DNA from: JAITWN01 sp964437335
GTDB taxonomy: Bacteria; Pseudomonadota; Gammaproteobacteria; SZUA-140
DNA length: 64,000 nt
Direction: 5' to 3'
Assembly: GCA_964437335.1 (NCBI GenBank)
Contig: CAYTGL010000012.1
Location: forward strand, 11,207-75,206
In this document: positions 1 through 7,368 of the stretch, in pieces
Layout: each line of letters starts with the position of its first letter
How positions within the stretch are numbered: the stretch's first letter is position 1
Position numbers and translations under genes: made by a program
Notes under the pieces: generated by a model
Told to the model about the DNA's origin: nothing
The model's database searches: none
What the model saw: the letters and a program-made list of their open reading frames with translations, nothing else

Positions 1-2
1 CG

Positions 3-494
3 ATGTACCAAGCCTCGGTACCCGTATTCGCGCATATGCTGAACAATCTCGCTACCATCCTGGAGAAGGCCGCCGCCCACGCCGAGGCCCGCAGGATAGA
101 CACCTCGGTGCTGGTCAACGGCCGTTTGTATCCCGATATGCTGCCCTTGTCGAAGCAGATACAGATCGCCTCGGACAACGCCAAGGGTTGCGCGGCGCGT
201 CTGGCCGGGCTGGAACCGCCGAAGTATGAAGACACAGAGACGAGCTTTCCGGAACTGGTCGCTCGGCTGCGCAAGACCGTCGCCTACCTCGATACCGTGA
301 AGCCGGAACAGATCGACGGTTCGGAGGACAGGACGATCACGCTGAAGACGCACGCGGGTCCGCTGACGTTTACGGGCATCGCGTACCTGCTGGAGCGCGC
401 GCTGCCGAGTGTCTTTTTCCATGTCACGACCGCCTATGCGATCCTCAGGCACAACGGCGTGGAGATCGGCAAGGACGACTTTCTCGGGAAGTAG
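3..494 (+). CDS. DUF1993-family protein, copy 1 (5' end cut by window edge)
   Basis: Cytosolic protein of the DUF1993 family; function unknown, with a predicted mostly helical fold. The first visible ATG corresponds to an internal Met of the second copy (3930-4433), which begins MKMSMYHAS, so the true start probably lies just outside the window. The two copies align without gaps over 163 residues and differ at 24 positions; the last 23 residues (from residue 141, FFHVTTAYAIL onward) are identical. There is no signal peptide and no membrane segment. The 3.4 kb between the copies holds a toxin-antitoxin-like pair and a lipase gene, so the locus looks like a duplication later filled with accessory genes. 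The family call is recognised from sequence; no activity can be assigned. Confidence 0.85.
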   Translation: MYQASVPVFAHMLNNLATILEKAAAHAEARRIDTSVLVNGRLYPDMLPLSKQIQIASDNAKGCAARLAGLEPPKYEDTETSFPELVARLRKTVAYLDTVKPEQIDGSEDRTITLKTHAGPLTFTGIAYLLERALPSVFFHVTTAYAILRHNGVEIGKDDFLGK

Positions 495-570
495 AGCGGT
501 AACTGGGACAGGTGTATGGTGCCGTCACGGATTCCAGCATAATATGGAAGACCCTCCCGGAGGGAGTTCC

Positions 571-1191
571 ATGGCCCTGATGCGACTCTGCTGTCTTCTG
601 CTCCTGCTTGTGGTGTGGCCCGCGTACGCCGACGATGTCGATCGCGAGCTCGCCGAGGCGCGGGAAGTTTTCCTGCGCGCCGTGGATGGTGAGAAGCGGG
701 CTGTGCGCGATGCAACCCTTCGCTTCAGGACATTGAGCCAGGACCATCCGCAGGAAGCGGTCTTTATTGCCTATCTGGGTGCCTGCACGACCTTGCAGGG
801 CAGGGATGCGGCGAACCACATCGACAAGGGCCGTCTGACCGAGAGTGGTCTGCGCGAGATCGACCGGGCAAGGAAGCTTCTGTCGGCGGACACCGACCCC
901 GTCCGGTACCTCGACACCCTGCTGGTGGCGGCGAATTCCTACATTCATATCCCGACCTTCTTCAACCGCCACCAGGAGGGCAAGCGGCTGTTGCAGGAGG
1001 ACATCCTCGCCCATCCTGCCTTCGAAGAGATGGCGGGCGGCTTCCGGGCTGCGGCTTATATGGCCGCCGCGCTGGTTGCGCAAGGCGAGCGGGATGAAGA
1101 GGCCTACCGGCGCTATCTGGAAGAAAGTGTCGCCGCCGACCCCGAGGGCCGTGACGGCCGTCTCGCGAGCAGGCTTCTCGAAGAAGGCTAG
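571..1191 (+). CDS. Secreted helical-repeat (TPR-like) hypothetical protein
   Basis: A 206-residue protein starting MALMRLCCLLLLLVVWPAYADD, which is a clear Sec signal peptide with likely cleavage after PAYA, so the product is periplasmic or exported. The mature part is alpha-helical and alternates short helices rich in Ala, Arg and Glu, consistent with degenerate TPR-like repeats; I cannot name a family. The ATG at 571 is preferred over an upstream in-frame start at 409 because it has a strong Shine-Dalgarno (GGAGGGAG) and begins directly with the signal peptide. That ribosome site forms a short hairpin (CCCTC 552-556 with GAGGG 560-564). Its neighbours give no functional clue. Confidence 0.7.
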   Translation: MALMRLCCLLLLLVVWPAYADDVDRELAEAREVFLRAVDGEKRAVRDATLRFRTLSQDHPQEAVFIAYLGACTTLQGRDAANHIDKGRLTESGLREIDRARKLLSADTDPVRYLDTLLVAANSYIHIPTFFNRHQEGKRLLQEDILAHPAFEEMAGGFRAAAYMAAALVAQGERDEEAYRRYLEESVAADPEGRDGRLASRLLEEG

Positions 1192-1278
1192 CGCCGGACC
1201 GCGCTTACTTATACCTTCTCACCAACCCCACCACTACCCCAAACACCTCCAACTCCCCCGAAGTCACAATTTGTGATC

Positions 1279-1307
1279 TTGAAGTACGTAGCAAAATAAG
1301 CTACATT
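1279..1307 (+). promoter_or_regulatory. Promoter/operator region of the wHTH-MNT gene
   Basis: A candidate sigma70 promoter has -35 TTGAAG (1279-1284), a 17-bp spacer and -10 TACATT (1302-1307). It would start transcription about 10 bases before the ATG at 1318, which has no Shine-Dalgarno, so a near-leaderless message is likely. Overlapping it are three GTAGC half-sites: GTAGC 1288-1292, GCTAC 1300-1304 and GTAGC 1309-1313. A perfect palindrome TCACAA-T-TTGTGA lies just upstream at 1264-1276. Such sites fit autorepression by the wHTH domain of the downstream protein; this is inference. Confidence 0.45.
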
Positions 1308-1317
1308 CGTAGCTAAA

Positions 1318-1947
1318 ATGAAAACACAGGCCTCCATCGATCTCGCTACCCTGTTTTTCGGCGCCTACCGTCGTCAGGTGCTGGGCCTGTTGTTGCTGCA
1401 TCCCGATGAATCGTTTCACTTGCGCGAGATTGCGCGGATTACGAATACCCAGCCTGGTACCCTTCGGCGCGAGCTCTCGCAGTTAACCGAGGCCGGCGTG
1501 CTGAGCCGCGAGAGGGTAGGTAATCTGGCGCGTTACCGGGCCGATCCGGCGTGTCCGATCTACGAGGAGTTGCGCGGGATTCTGAAGAAGACCGCCGGGG
1601 CGATCGATGTATTGCGGGAGGCGCTGGCTCCATTCGGTGACAAGATCTCCGCCGCTTTCGTTTATGGTTCTGTCGCGAGCGGTGGGGAGCGCCGCGCCAG
1701 CGATATTGATGTCATGGTGATCGGCACGATTTCCTTCGAGGAGGTTGTACAGGCATTACATCCTTGCCAGGAACGGTTGCGCCGTGAGATCAATCCGAAC
1801 GTCTATGGCCGGGATGAATACAGGAAAAAACGCCGGGAGAAGGACTCATTTTTGTCACGGGTGCTGGAGCGCCCCCGTTTGTTTATTCTAGGGAGGGAAG
1901 ATGACCTTGGAAAATCTGGTTCGGATCGGAAAGCTGGCGCCGCATGA
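1318..1947 (+). CDS. Winged-helix / minimal nucleotidyltransferase (MNT) fusion, likely antitoxin
   Basis: A 209-residue protein. Residues about 15-75 form a winged-helix DNA-binding domain (LREIARITNTQPGTLRREL). Residues about 105-190 are a minimal nucleotidyltransferase domain with the signature G117-S118...G122...S128-D-I-D131, the Asp pair expected to bind Mg2+. In MNT-HEPN (type VII) toxin-antitoxin pairs the MNT protein AMPylates the HEPN partner. Here the MNT also carries its own DNA-binding domain, so it may repress the operon. The gene overlaps the following HEPN-like gene by 47 bp, implying translational coupling. Palindromic sites cover the promoter. The domain call is solid; the antitoxin role is inferred from context. 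Confidence 0.75.
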   Translation: MKTQASIDLATLFFGAYRRQVLGLLLLHPDESFHLREIARITNTQPGTLRRELSQLTEAGVLSRERVGNLARYRADPACPIYEELRGILKKTAGAIDVLREALAPFGDKISAAFVYGSVASGGERRASDIDVMVIGTISFEEVVQALHPCQERLRREINPNVYGRDEYRKKRREKDSFLSRVLERPRLFILGREDDLGKSGSDRKAGAA

Positions 1948-2344
1948 GGTCTCACAGGAAGAGATCGCACGGCTTCTGACAGCGGTAAATCGAAACCTGA
2001 AAGACGCGCGCAACGAGGATATCAGTCCGGAAGGGCGTTTTGATCTGGCGTACAAAGCAGTGATGCAATGTGGTCTCGCTGCGTTGATGGCAAGAGGATT
2101 TCGCCCGTCGACCAGCGAGCCTGGTCATCATGCAACGGTGATTCAGAGCCTGCCCAAGACAATTGGGCTATCGAGCGAACGCATGGCGGTTCTCGACAAG
2201 CTGCGCAGGAAAAGGAACCTGAGCGACTATACCGGTGAAGGGGTTAGCGAGGAAGAGACTGCCTCCTGTTTGCGAGCGGCGCAAGATCTGGCGTCGATAC
2301 TGGAAGCATGGCTACATGAAAATCACCCTGAATTGATCGGTTGA
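1901..2344 (+). CDS. HEPN-like partner of the MNT protein (putative toxin, catalytic His missing)
   Basis: A 147-residue all-helical protein that starts inside the wHTH-MNT gene, with an upstream GGGAGG ribosome site. Length, helicity, position and a C-terminal Arg-Asn...Tyr motif place it with HEPN proteins. Canonical HepT toxins carry R-X4-H-X-Y, in which Arg and His cleave RNA and Tyr is AMPylated by the antitoxin. Here the segment reads R105-N-L-S-D-Y110: the Arg and a Tyr are present but no His. The protein may thus be an inactive, regulatory or non-RNase member. It ends 2 bp from the convergent lipase gene. Family assignment is moderate; toxicity is unproven. Confidence 0.6.
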   Translation: MTLENLVRIGKLAPHEVSQEEIARLLTAVNRNLKDARNEDISPEGRFDLAYKAVMQCGLAALMARGFRPSTSEPGHHATVIQSLPKTIGLSSERMAVLDKLRRKRNLSDYTGEGVSEEETASCLRAAQDLASILEAWLHENHPELIG

Positions 2345-2346
2345 TA

Positions 2347-3753
2347 TCAAGAAATATGACCAGCGGGCTTTGTATTCTTGAAGGAACCCTTGCCCTCTTG
2401 AAGAGGTTCGAATCTGATGACCTCCTTATCGACATGGCGCGTCAGCACGATGTCGAGATACACCGTCTCGTTCGCCCTGATTAGCTGGCTGAACTGTCTG
2501 CCGGTAAACCGGAATTCGCAGGGCAGGTACCCTGCGAACCCCTGCGGCGGCTTTCCGGGGATGCCAAGAGATGGCCGCGCAACTACCTTTATGCCCAGTT
2601 CATTCGCATTCACCAGGACATCGTAGTTCATGTAATAGGTAAGCGCCTGGCTTCTGGGATTCTTCTGATGATCGACGTGGAAACCCTTTGGCAGCCGGTC
2701 AGGTCGGAAGCCGTCGCCGAGAAGGATGAGATCGTAGTCTCCGATCGCGCGTCCTTCATTGTCCCGGACCCTGAAAATAAACATCACGAAGCGCTGAGGC
2801 GTTCCGCCATGCTGCGCTGCATTGTCTGTTTGCGTGCTGGCGGTTAGCGTATCCAGGTCCGCAATGCGGTTTTCGTAATCCGCGACGTTCCTGACGGCCA
2901 GGCATTTGACGATCTCGGAGACTACAGGCTTCGTGGATGCGTTGTTCGGTGTAACGCTTCGCATGATGCCTATCTTGTTTCCCGAATGGCTTGCTTTGGG
3001 TATGACGCCGAACGGCGTCGCCGGCGGACGGGATTTCTGTCTGGGAACGACCTTCAACACGTAATTACTGTCTGCGCCTTCAAAGCGTTCCTCGGTCTGC
3101 TTCAGGCGCATGAAGGTATAGTTCAGGTTCGCGCCGGCCAGCCGCACGACCCCGTCCGATCCCTTCTCGACGAGATAACTGTTCACGAAATCGTAAAAAG
3201 ACTTGTCTATCGTTTCTCCGCTGAGGACAAACGGATAAAAATGGGCAGCGTCCAGATGGTAGCCGGTGAAGCTGTCCTGCAGATCCCATGCTTCGCTGCT
3301 GCCGAGACAGAGCCAGTTGAGTACTCCCTCGCCGGGCTCGATACCCTCGAACCATGATTTGATGCGGCCCACCCGGCTTCTTCCGATGACGGCCAGCGCG
3401 GAACCGTGGTTGGCGGGTGCCAGCATGACCAGGTGGCGTAACGGACATTGAGCCAGCTTGTCGGAGCCATAAAACATATCCACCCACCGGCGTACGATAG
3501 GGCCGCCGGTAGAATGGGTGATGCAGGAAAACGTGCTGACCCCCTTGAGATCATTCTGTATCGCGAATTCCATTGCGCGGGCTATATCGTCAAGCGTCAC
3601 TTCATCATGAAAGCTGATGTAGCGGCCCAGAAAAATATGCCGGGTTTCAATTTGCAACCCGCTTGCGGAGGCGGCTGCCTGTATGGCCTCGGGCAGTTGG
3701 CCGTAGGTATCCTTGCTGGTCACGCTCCAGCCATGTACGAAAATCAGAATCAT
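2347..3753 (-). CDS. Alpha/beta-hydrolase (lipase/phospholipase-like) with C-terminal extra domain
   Basis: A 468-residue protein. It opens with a hydrophobic strand running into His7-Gly-Trp (ILIFVHGWS), the oxyanion-hole segment of alpha/beta hydrolases. The nucleophile elbow is T79-H-S81-T-G-G, with Thr in place of the usual first Gly. Asp and His partners cannot be picked with certainty. Residues from about 300 to the end form a second, beta-rich region (around VMFIFRVRDNEGRAIGDYDL) that I do not recognise. There is no signal peptide, so it is cytosolic or exported by a dedicated route. Size and layout recall phospholipase effectors, but no VgrG, PAAR or immunity gene is nearby. The ATG at 3753 has a weak AGGG ribosome site. 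Confidence 0.6.
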   Translation of the reverse strand: MILIFVHGWSVTSKDTYGQLPEAIQAAASASGLQIETRHIFLGRYISFHDEVTLDDIARAMEFAIQNDLKGVSTFSCITHSTGGPIVRRWVDMFYGSDKLAQCPLRHLVMLAPANHGSALAVIGRSRVGRIKSWFEGIEPGEGVLNWLCLGSSEAWDLQDSFTGYHLDAAHFYPFVLSGETIDKSFYDFVNSYLVEKGSDGVVRLAGANLNYTFMRLKQTEERFEGADSNYVLKVVPRQKSRPPATPFGVIPKASHSGNKIGIMRSVTPNNASTKPVVSEIVKCLAVRNVADYENRIADLDTLTASTQTDNAAQHGGTPQRFVMFIFRVRDNEGRAIGDYDLILLGDGFRPDRLPKGFHVDHQKNPRSQALTYYMNYDVLVNANELGIKVVARPSLGIPGKPPQGFAGYLPCEFRFTGRQFSQLIRANETVYLDIVLTRHVDKEVIRFEPLQEGKGSFKNTKPAGHIS

Positions 3754-3929
3754 GGTGTTCGCCCTGGGCGCGCTCCTGCGGTTTGGCGAGGTGTTGAAGA
3801 TCCCTGGATATGGAGGGTATGCTAATCAGCGGGCGTTCGGTGGTCAAGGGAAAGGACCCGGCTCGTGACGCCCCATGATATCCTTTGGTTTTGGATCAGA
3901 TAGTCCGAACCCCACTCCGGAGAGCCCCT

Positions 3930-4433
3930 ATGAAGATGTCGATGTATCACGCCTCGGTACCCGTATTTACCCGCGCGCTGAACAATCTCGCCCGCATACT
4001 GGAAAAGGCTGCGGCGCACGCCGAGGCCCGCAAGATAGAGCCTTCGGTCCTGATCGGAGCGCGTCTGTATCCCGATATGCTGCCTTTGTCGAAGCAGATA
4101 CAGATCGCTTCGGATAACGCCAAGGGGTGCGCGGCGCGCTTGGCCGGGCTGGAGCCGCCGAAGTATGAAGACAACGAGACGAACTTTCCGGAACTGGTCG
4201 CGCGTCTGCGCAAGACCGTCGGCTATCTCGAATCCCTGAAACCGGAACAGATCGATGGCTCGGAGGACAAGTCGATCACACTGAAGACGCACACCGGACC
4301 GCTGACGTTTCACGGCGCCGCCTACCTGCTGGAACGCGCCATGCCGAATGTCTTTTTCCATGTCACGACGGCCTATGCGATTCTCAGGCACAACGGTGTC
4401 GAAATCGGCAAGGACGACTTTCTCGGGAAGTAG
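3930..4433 (+). CDS. DUF1993-family protein, copy 2
   Basis: A complete 167-residue paralogue of the protein at the left window edge, with 24 differences in 163 aligned residues. The ATG at 3930 is preferred over an in-frame start at 3885 because GGAGAG precedes it by about 8 bases and the family N-terminus (MSMYxASVPVF) follows at once. It is cytosolic with no known activity. yajD starts 19 bp downstream on the same strand, so the two are probably co-transcribed. Differences cluster in the first 50 residues, while the C-terminal 23 residues are invariant between copies, which points to that end as the constrained part. Confidence 0.85.
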   Translation: MKMSMYHASVPVFTRALNNLARILEKAAAHAEARKIEPSVLIGARLYPDMLPLSKQIQIASDNAKGCAARLAGLEPPKYEDNETNFPELVARLRKTVGYLESLKPEQIDGSEDKSITLKTHTGPLTFHGAAYLLERAMPNVFFHVTTAYAILRHNGVEIGKDDFLGK

Positions 4434-4452
4434 CTGACAGGCTGAAGCGGCT

Positions 4453-4830
4453 ATGGCGACTTCGGATAACGACAAGCTCGACAAGATAGTCAGCGAGTCG
4501 CGGCGCGCCCGTGATGATCGGGAACAGGGTTACCGTGAACGGGCGCTCAAGATGTATCCGCATATTTGCGGTCGCTGCGCTCGTGAGTTCACGCGCGTGA
4601 ATCTGCATGAGCTGACTGTGCATCATCGCGATCATAATCACGGCAACAATCCCCTCGATGGCAGTAACTGGGAATTGCTGTGCCTGTATTGCCACGACAA
4701 CGAGCACCAGCGGCAACTGGAGGCGCAGCGGGGCAATACCTCAACGGCCGGCAGCAAGGGAGGGGCCGCCACTTTCAATCCGTTCGCCGACCTCAAATCC
4801 AGACTGGACAGCAAGCCGAAAGAGCGCTGA
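4453..4830 (+). CDS. yajD: HNH nuclease family protein YajD
   Basis: A 125-residue HNH-domain protein. The zinc-binding and catalytic layout is visible: C39-G-R-C42, then LTVHHRDH (residues about 54-61, with the HH catalytic pair), then GSNWELLCLYCH with the second Cys pair and the C-terminal His. The C-terminal NPFADLK matches the end of E. coli YajD, which I recognise, and the length is close to the enterobacterial protein. The biological role of YajD is not established. It is likely in one transcript with the upstream DUF1993 gene and the downstream methyltransferase (19-bp gap). Confidence 0.88.
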   Translation: MATSDNDKLDKIVSESRRARDDREQGYRERALKMYPHICGRCAREFTRVNLHELTVHHRDHNHGNNPLDGSNWELLCLYCHDNEHQRQLEAQRGNTSTAGSKGGAATFNPFADLKSRLDSKPKER

Positions 4831-4849
4831 CAGACAGGCTTGATCCCGT

Positions 4850-5701
4850 GTGAGTGTTTCGCAATCCGCCAGGGCTTCCATGGGACCGCTGTTAACCCTG
4901 TCAGCGCATGAATCATTGCTGTCGGCGCTGTCCTCCGGCGTACCCGAAATCGAGTGTTCTTTCGACCTGGGCCGTTCTGTTACGACCGCTGCCGTAGGCG
5001 ATGAAGGCTGGGTTTGGCAAGGCCGCTCTTTTCCGTATCTCGAAAAATGCAAGGAAAGAACCATCTATCACTGGCTGGATGGGGCATTTCACCCGGCGCA
5101 GCGTTTCACGACGTCGCTGATCAAGCTGGTGCCCACGCAGTGGGGCCCGCCGACCTTCGAGATCGATGGCATCAAGATGCTGCCCACCGCGCAAACCTCT
5201 CCCTATGCTGACGCAGAATACAAGGTCGGGCTGATTCAGCCGCGCGGCAAGGTGATCCTGGATACCTGCGGAGGCCTGGGATATTTTGCCGCGTGGTGTG
5301 TGCAGCGCGGAGCGGAGCAGGTGCTTTCCTATGAGAAGAATCCCGACGTGATCTGGTTGCGGCGCCTGAATCCCTGGTCGCCCGTGGCCGATGACGTGTT
5401 GACCCTGATCCAGGCGGACATTGCCGAGCAGATCGCAACGCTATCCGAAGGTTCGGTCGATGCCATTTTGCATGATCCGCCGCGCTTCGGTACCGCCGGA
5501 GAACTCTACTCGCAGGTGTTTTATGACCAGATGGCCCGGGTGCTGAAACGGAACGGCAGGCTGTTTCATTACACCGGAACGCCGAACAAGTTGACCAGCG
5601 GCCGCGATGTGCCCAATGAGGTTGCAAAACGTCTGCGGCGTGCGGGTTTTGTCGCGGAGTTGAGCGGTGATGGTGTGCTGGCGACCCGTATCAGGTCCTG
5701 A
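4850..5701 (+). CDS. Class I SAM-dependent methyltransferase-like protein
   Basis: A 283-residue protein with a Rossmann methyltransferase core in its second half. The SAM-binding motif I is V135-I-L-D-T-C-G-G-L-G-Y, with an acidic residue at the end of strand 2 (YEKN, about residue 162), and H208-D-P-P-R-F-G resembles the (D/N)PP(Y/F) motif of nucleic-acid methyltransferases, although a spermidine-synthase-like role is also possible. The substrate is unknown. The start is uncertain: GTG at 4850 or ATG at 4880, the latter with AGGG 5 bases upstream. Its 3' end overlaps the convergent aminotransferase gene by 11 bp. Confidence 0.7.
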   Translation: MSVSQSARASMGPLLTLSAHESLLSALSSGVPEIECSFDLGRSVTTAAVGDEGWVWQGRSFPYLEKCKERTIYHWLDGAFHPAQRFTTSLIKLVPTQWGPPTFEIDGIKMLPTAQTSPYADAEYKVGLIQPRGKVILDTCGGLGYFAAWCVQRGAEQVLSYEKNPDVIWLRRLNPWSPVADDVLTLIQADIAEQIATLSEGSVDAILHDPPRFGTAGELYSQVFYDQMARVLKRNGRLFHYTGTPNKLTSGRDVPNEVAKRLRRAGFVAELSGDGVLATRIRS

Positions 5702-6845
5702 TCCGGCACGCAAGCGCAAGCGCGCGTTCAAGCTGCTCGCGCGGCGTATAAAAGTGAGGGGAGAAACGGATGCCGCCGCCGCGCCGGGCGCAATGGACGC
5801 CGCCGTCGCGCAGCGCTTGGAACAGCCTCGCGGTGTCTGCCCCGGTCCGGCGGAAGATGACGATGCCGGAGCGCCGCGTCCCGTCTGCTGACGAAATCAA
5901 CTCGAGGCTGTCCGCGGCCTCGATCAGTTCAATCAAATGACTGCTGTTATCGAGCACCGCCCGTTCGATATTTTCCATGCCCAGCTCGAGCAGCAGTTCG
6001 AGGCTGGCGTTCAGGCCATGGATGCCGAGCATATTGGGGCTGCCGCATTCAAAGCGCCGGGCGCTGCGGGCGATGCTCCAGTCGCGGCGATCATAATCGC
6101 CGACGGCCTCGACCATATGCCAGCCGTACTGGGTCAGACGCAGGCGGTCGCGCATCGCGGGGCGCGTATAGAACAGCGCGACGCCTTCGGGTCCGAGCAT
6201 CCACTTGTGTGCGTCGGCGACGACGACATCGGCCTGGATCGCATCGACATCGACGGACAGCGCGCCGACGCTCTGTATCGCGTCGACGCAGAACACGATG
6301 TCATGTTGCCGGCAGAACGCGCCGATGCGGGCGAGGTCCATGCGCAGACCGCTGGCGAATTGTACCGAGCTGACGGTGATCAGCCGCGTACGTTCGTCGG
6401 CAAGCGCAAACAGGGCGGTCTCGGGATCCGTTCCGGAATCAGGCGTGTCACCGATCGCGGCCTGGCGCAATTCGACGCCCTGGTCCGCGAGCGATTCCCA
6501 GACGATTCGGTTGGACGGGAACTCCTGGTCGGTGGTCACGATGTTGTCGCCTGCCCGCCAGGGCATGCCGTAGGCGACGATGGAGAGCCCTTCCGAGGTG
6601 TTCTTCAGCAGTGCGATATCATCATCGGACGGGGCATTCAGCAGCGTTCGTGCGCGCGTGCGCAGCGCGGCTTCGGTGGCGGCCCAGCGCTCGTAATGGA
6701 TGGGGCCATCCCGGTAGTTCTCCTGAGCGAAGGCCGCGACCCTGTCCGCGGTGCGTCGCGGCCACGGGGAAATACCGGCGTGGTTCAGGAAGAGGATGTC
6801 TTCACGCGCCGGAAATTCGTGCGCGATGGCCTCTGCCCATTGCAT
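5691..6845 (-). CDS. Class V aminotransferase / cysteine desulfurase-like PLP enzyme
   Basis: A 384-residue fold-type I PLP enzyme. The Schiff-base lysine is K214 in ADAHKWM, the pyridine-nitrogen Asp is D188 in FCVDAIQS, and NTSEG (82-86) binds the cofactor phosphate. Absence of a clear IscS/SufS catalytic-Cys loop suggests an isopenicillin-N-epimerase-like or cysteine-lyase-like member, not a dedicated Fe-S desulfurase. It starts 8 bp after a small Rossmann protein, giving a two-gene operon. Substrate unknown; the fold and cofactor are certain. Confidence 0.82.
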   Translation of the reverse strand: MQWAEAIAHEFPAREDILFLNHAGISPWPRRTADRVAAFAQENYRDGPIHYERWAATEAALRTRARTLLNAPSDDDIALLKNTSEGLSIVAYGMPWRAGDNIVTTDQEFPSNRIVWESLADQGVELRQAAIGDTPDSGTDPETALFALADERTRLITVSSVQFASGLRMDLARIGAFCRQHDIVFCVDAIQSVGALSVDVDAIQADVVVADAHKWMLGPEGVALFYTRPAMRDRLRLTQYGWHMVEAVGDYDRRDWSIARSARRFECGSPNMLGIHGLNASLELLLELGMENIERAVLDNSSHLIELIEAADSLELISSADGTRRSGIVIFRRTGADTARLFQALRDGGVHCARRGGGIRFSPHFYTPREQLERALALACRIRT

Positions 6846-6853
6846 CGGATTGA

Positions 6854-7225
6854 TCAGTAACCGCTGCGATGATCCTTGCCGGGAACCGGCTGGCCCGACA
6901 GCACGGACCAGAGCAGGTATGCGACATTCTCGGGCACCACGACGGTATGCCGGTTGTTTGAGTCGAATAACAGTTCACGCAGCGTCTTGCGCACTTCGGC
7001 GATTCCGGTCATGTCGAAGATCATGTCCACTTTATCGCCCTGGCCGATGATTTCGTCCAGGCTCAGTACGGGGATTCCGGAGGACTCGGCCTTGCGGCGC
7101 CCCGGAGTATCGTGCTTTTCGCTGACGCAAACGATCTCGATCCCCTGCTTCTGGCGCCCGAGCAATTGTTCGAGTACCACAGAGCCGATTCTTCCCAGGC
7201 CCACGATAGCGATTTTTGCGCTCAT
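6854..7225 (-). CDS. Small NAD(P)-binding Rossmann-fold protein
   Basis: A 123-residue protein that opens with a dinucleotide-binding beta-alpha-beta unit, AIVGLGRIGSVVLEQLL (GxGxxG at residues 8-13). It covers little more than one Rossmann domain, so it lacks the catalytic domain of homoserine dehydrogenase-like or Gfo/Idh enzymes and may be a regulatory or dinucleotide-sensing subunit. The ATG at 7225 has an ideal GGAGG about 7 bases upstream; longer in-frame extensions lack support. It is the first gene of an operon with the PLP enzyme (8-bp gap) and is divergent from the methyltransferase at 7369. Confidence 0.65.
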   Translation of the reverse strand: MSAKIAIVGLGRIGSVVLEQLLGRQKQGIEIVCVSEKHDTPGRRKAESSGIPVLSLDEIIGQGDKVDMIFDMTGIAEVRKTLRELLFDSNNRHTVVVPENVAYLLWSVLSGQPVPGKDHRSGY

Positions 7226-7259
7226 TTCCCGCCTCCTCAAGCGTCGTTTTGTAATGAGT

Positions 7260-7279
7260 CTATCGACCGAAGGCGATAG
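7260..7279. promoter_or_regulatory. Inverted repeat in divergent intergenic region
   Basis: CTATCG (7260-7265) and CGATAG (7274-7279) form an inverted repeat with an 8-base spacer, 35 bp upstream of the Rossmann gene and next to an AT-rich stretch (TAATTTATATTT). It could be an operator controlling one or both divergent genes. Nothing else identifies a regulator. Confidence 0.25.
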
Positions 7280-7368
7280 TAATTTATATTTGTCGCCGGA
7301 TAATACCGTACATAAAATGAGATACCTTGTACAGGAATAACGGGGCACCATCCTTTTAAGGAGTATCC

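Noticed and set aside
409..570. N-terminal extension of the secreted helical protein
   Set aside because: It would overlap the DUF1993 gene and bury the signal peptide; ATG 571 has the strong ribosome site.
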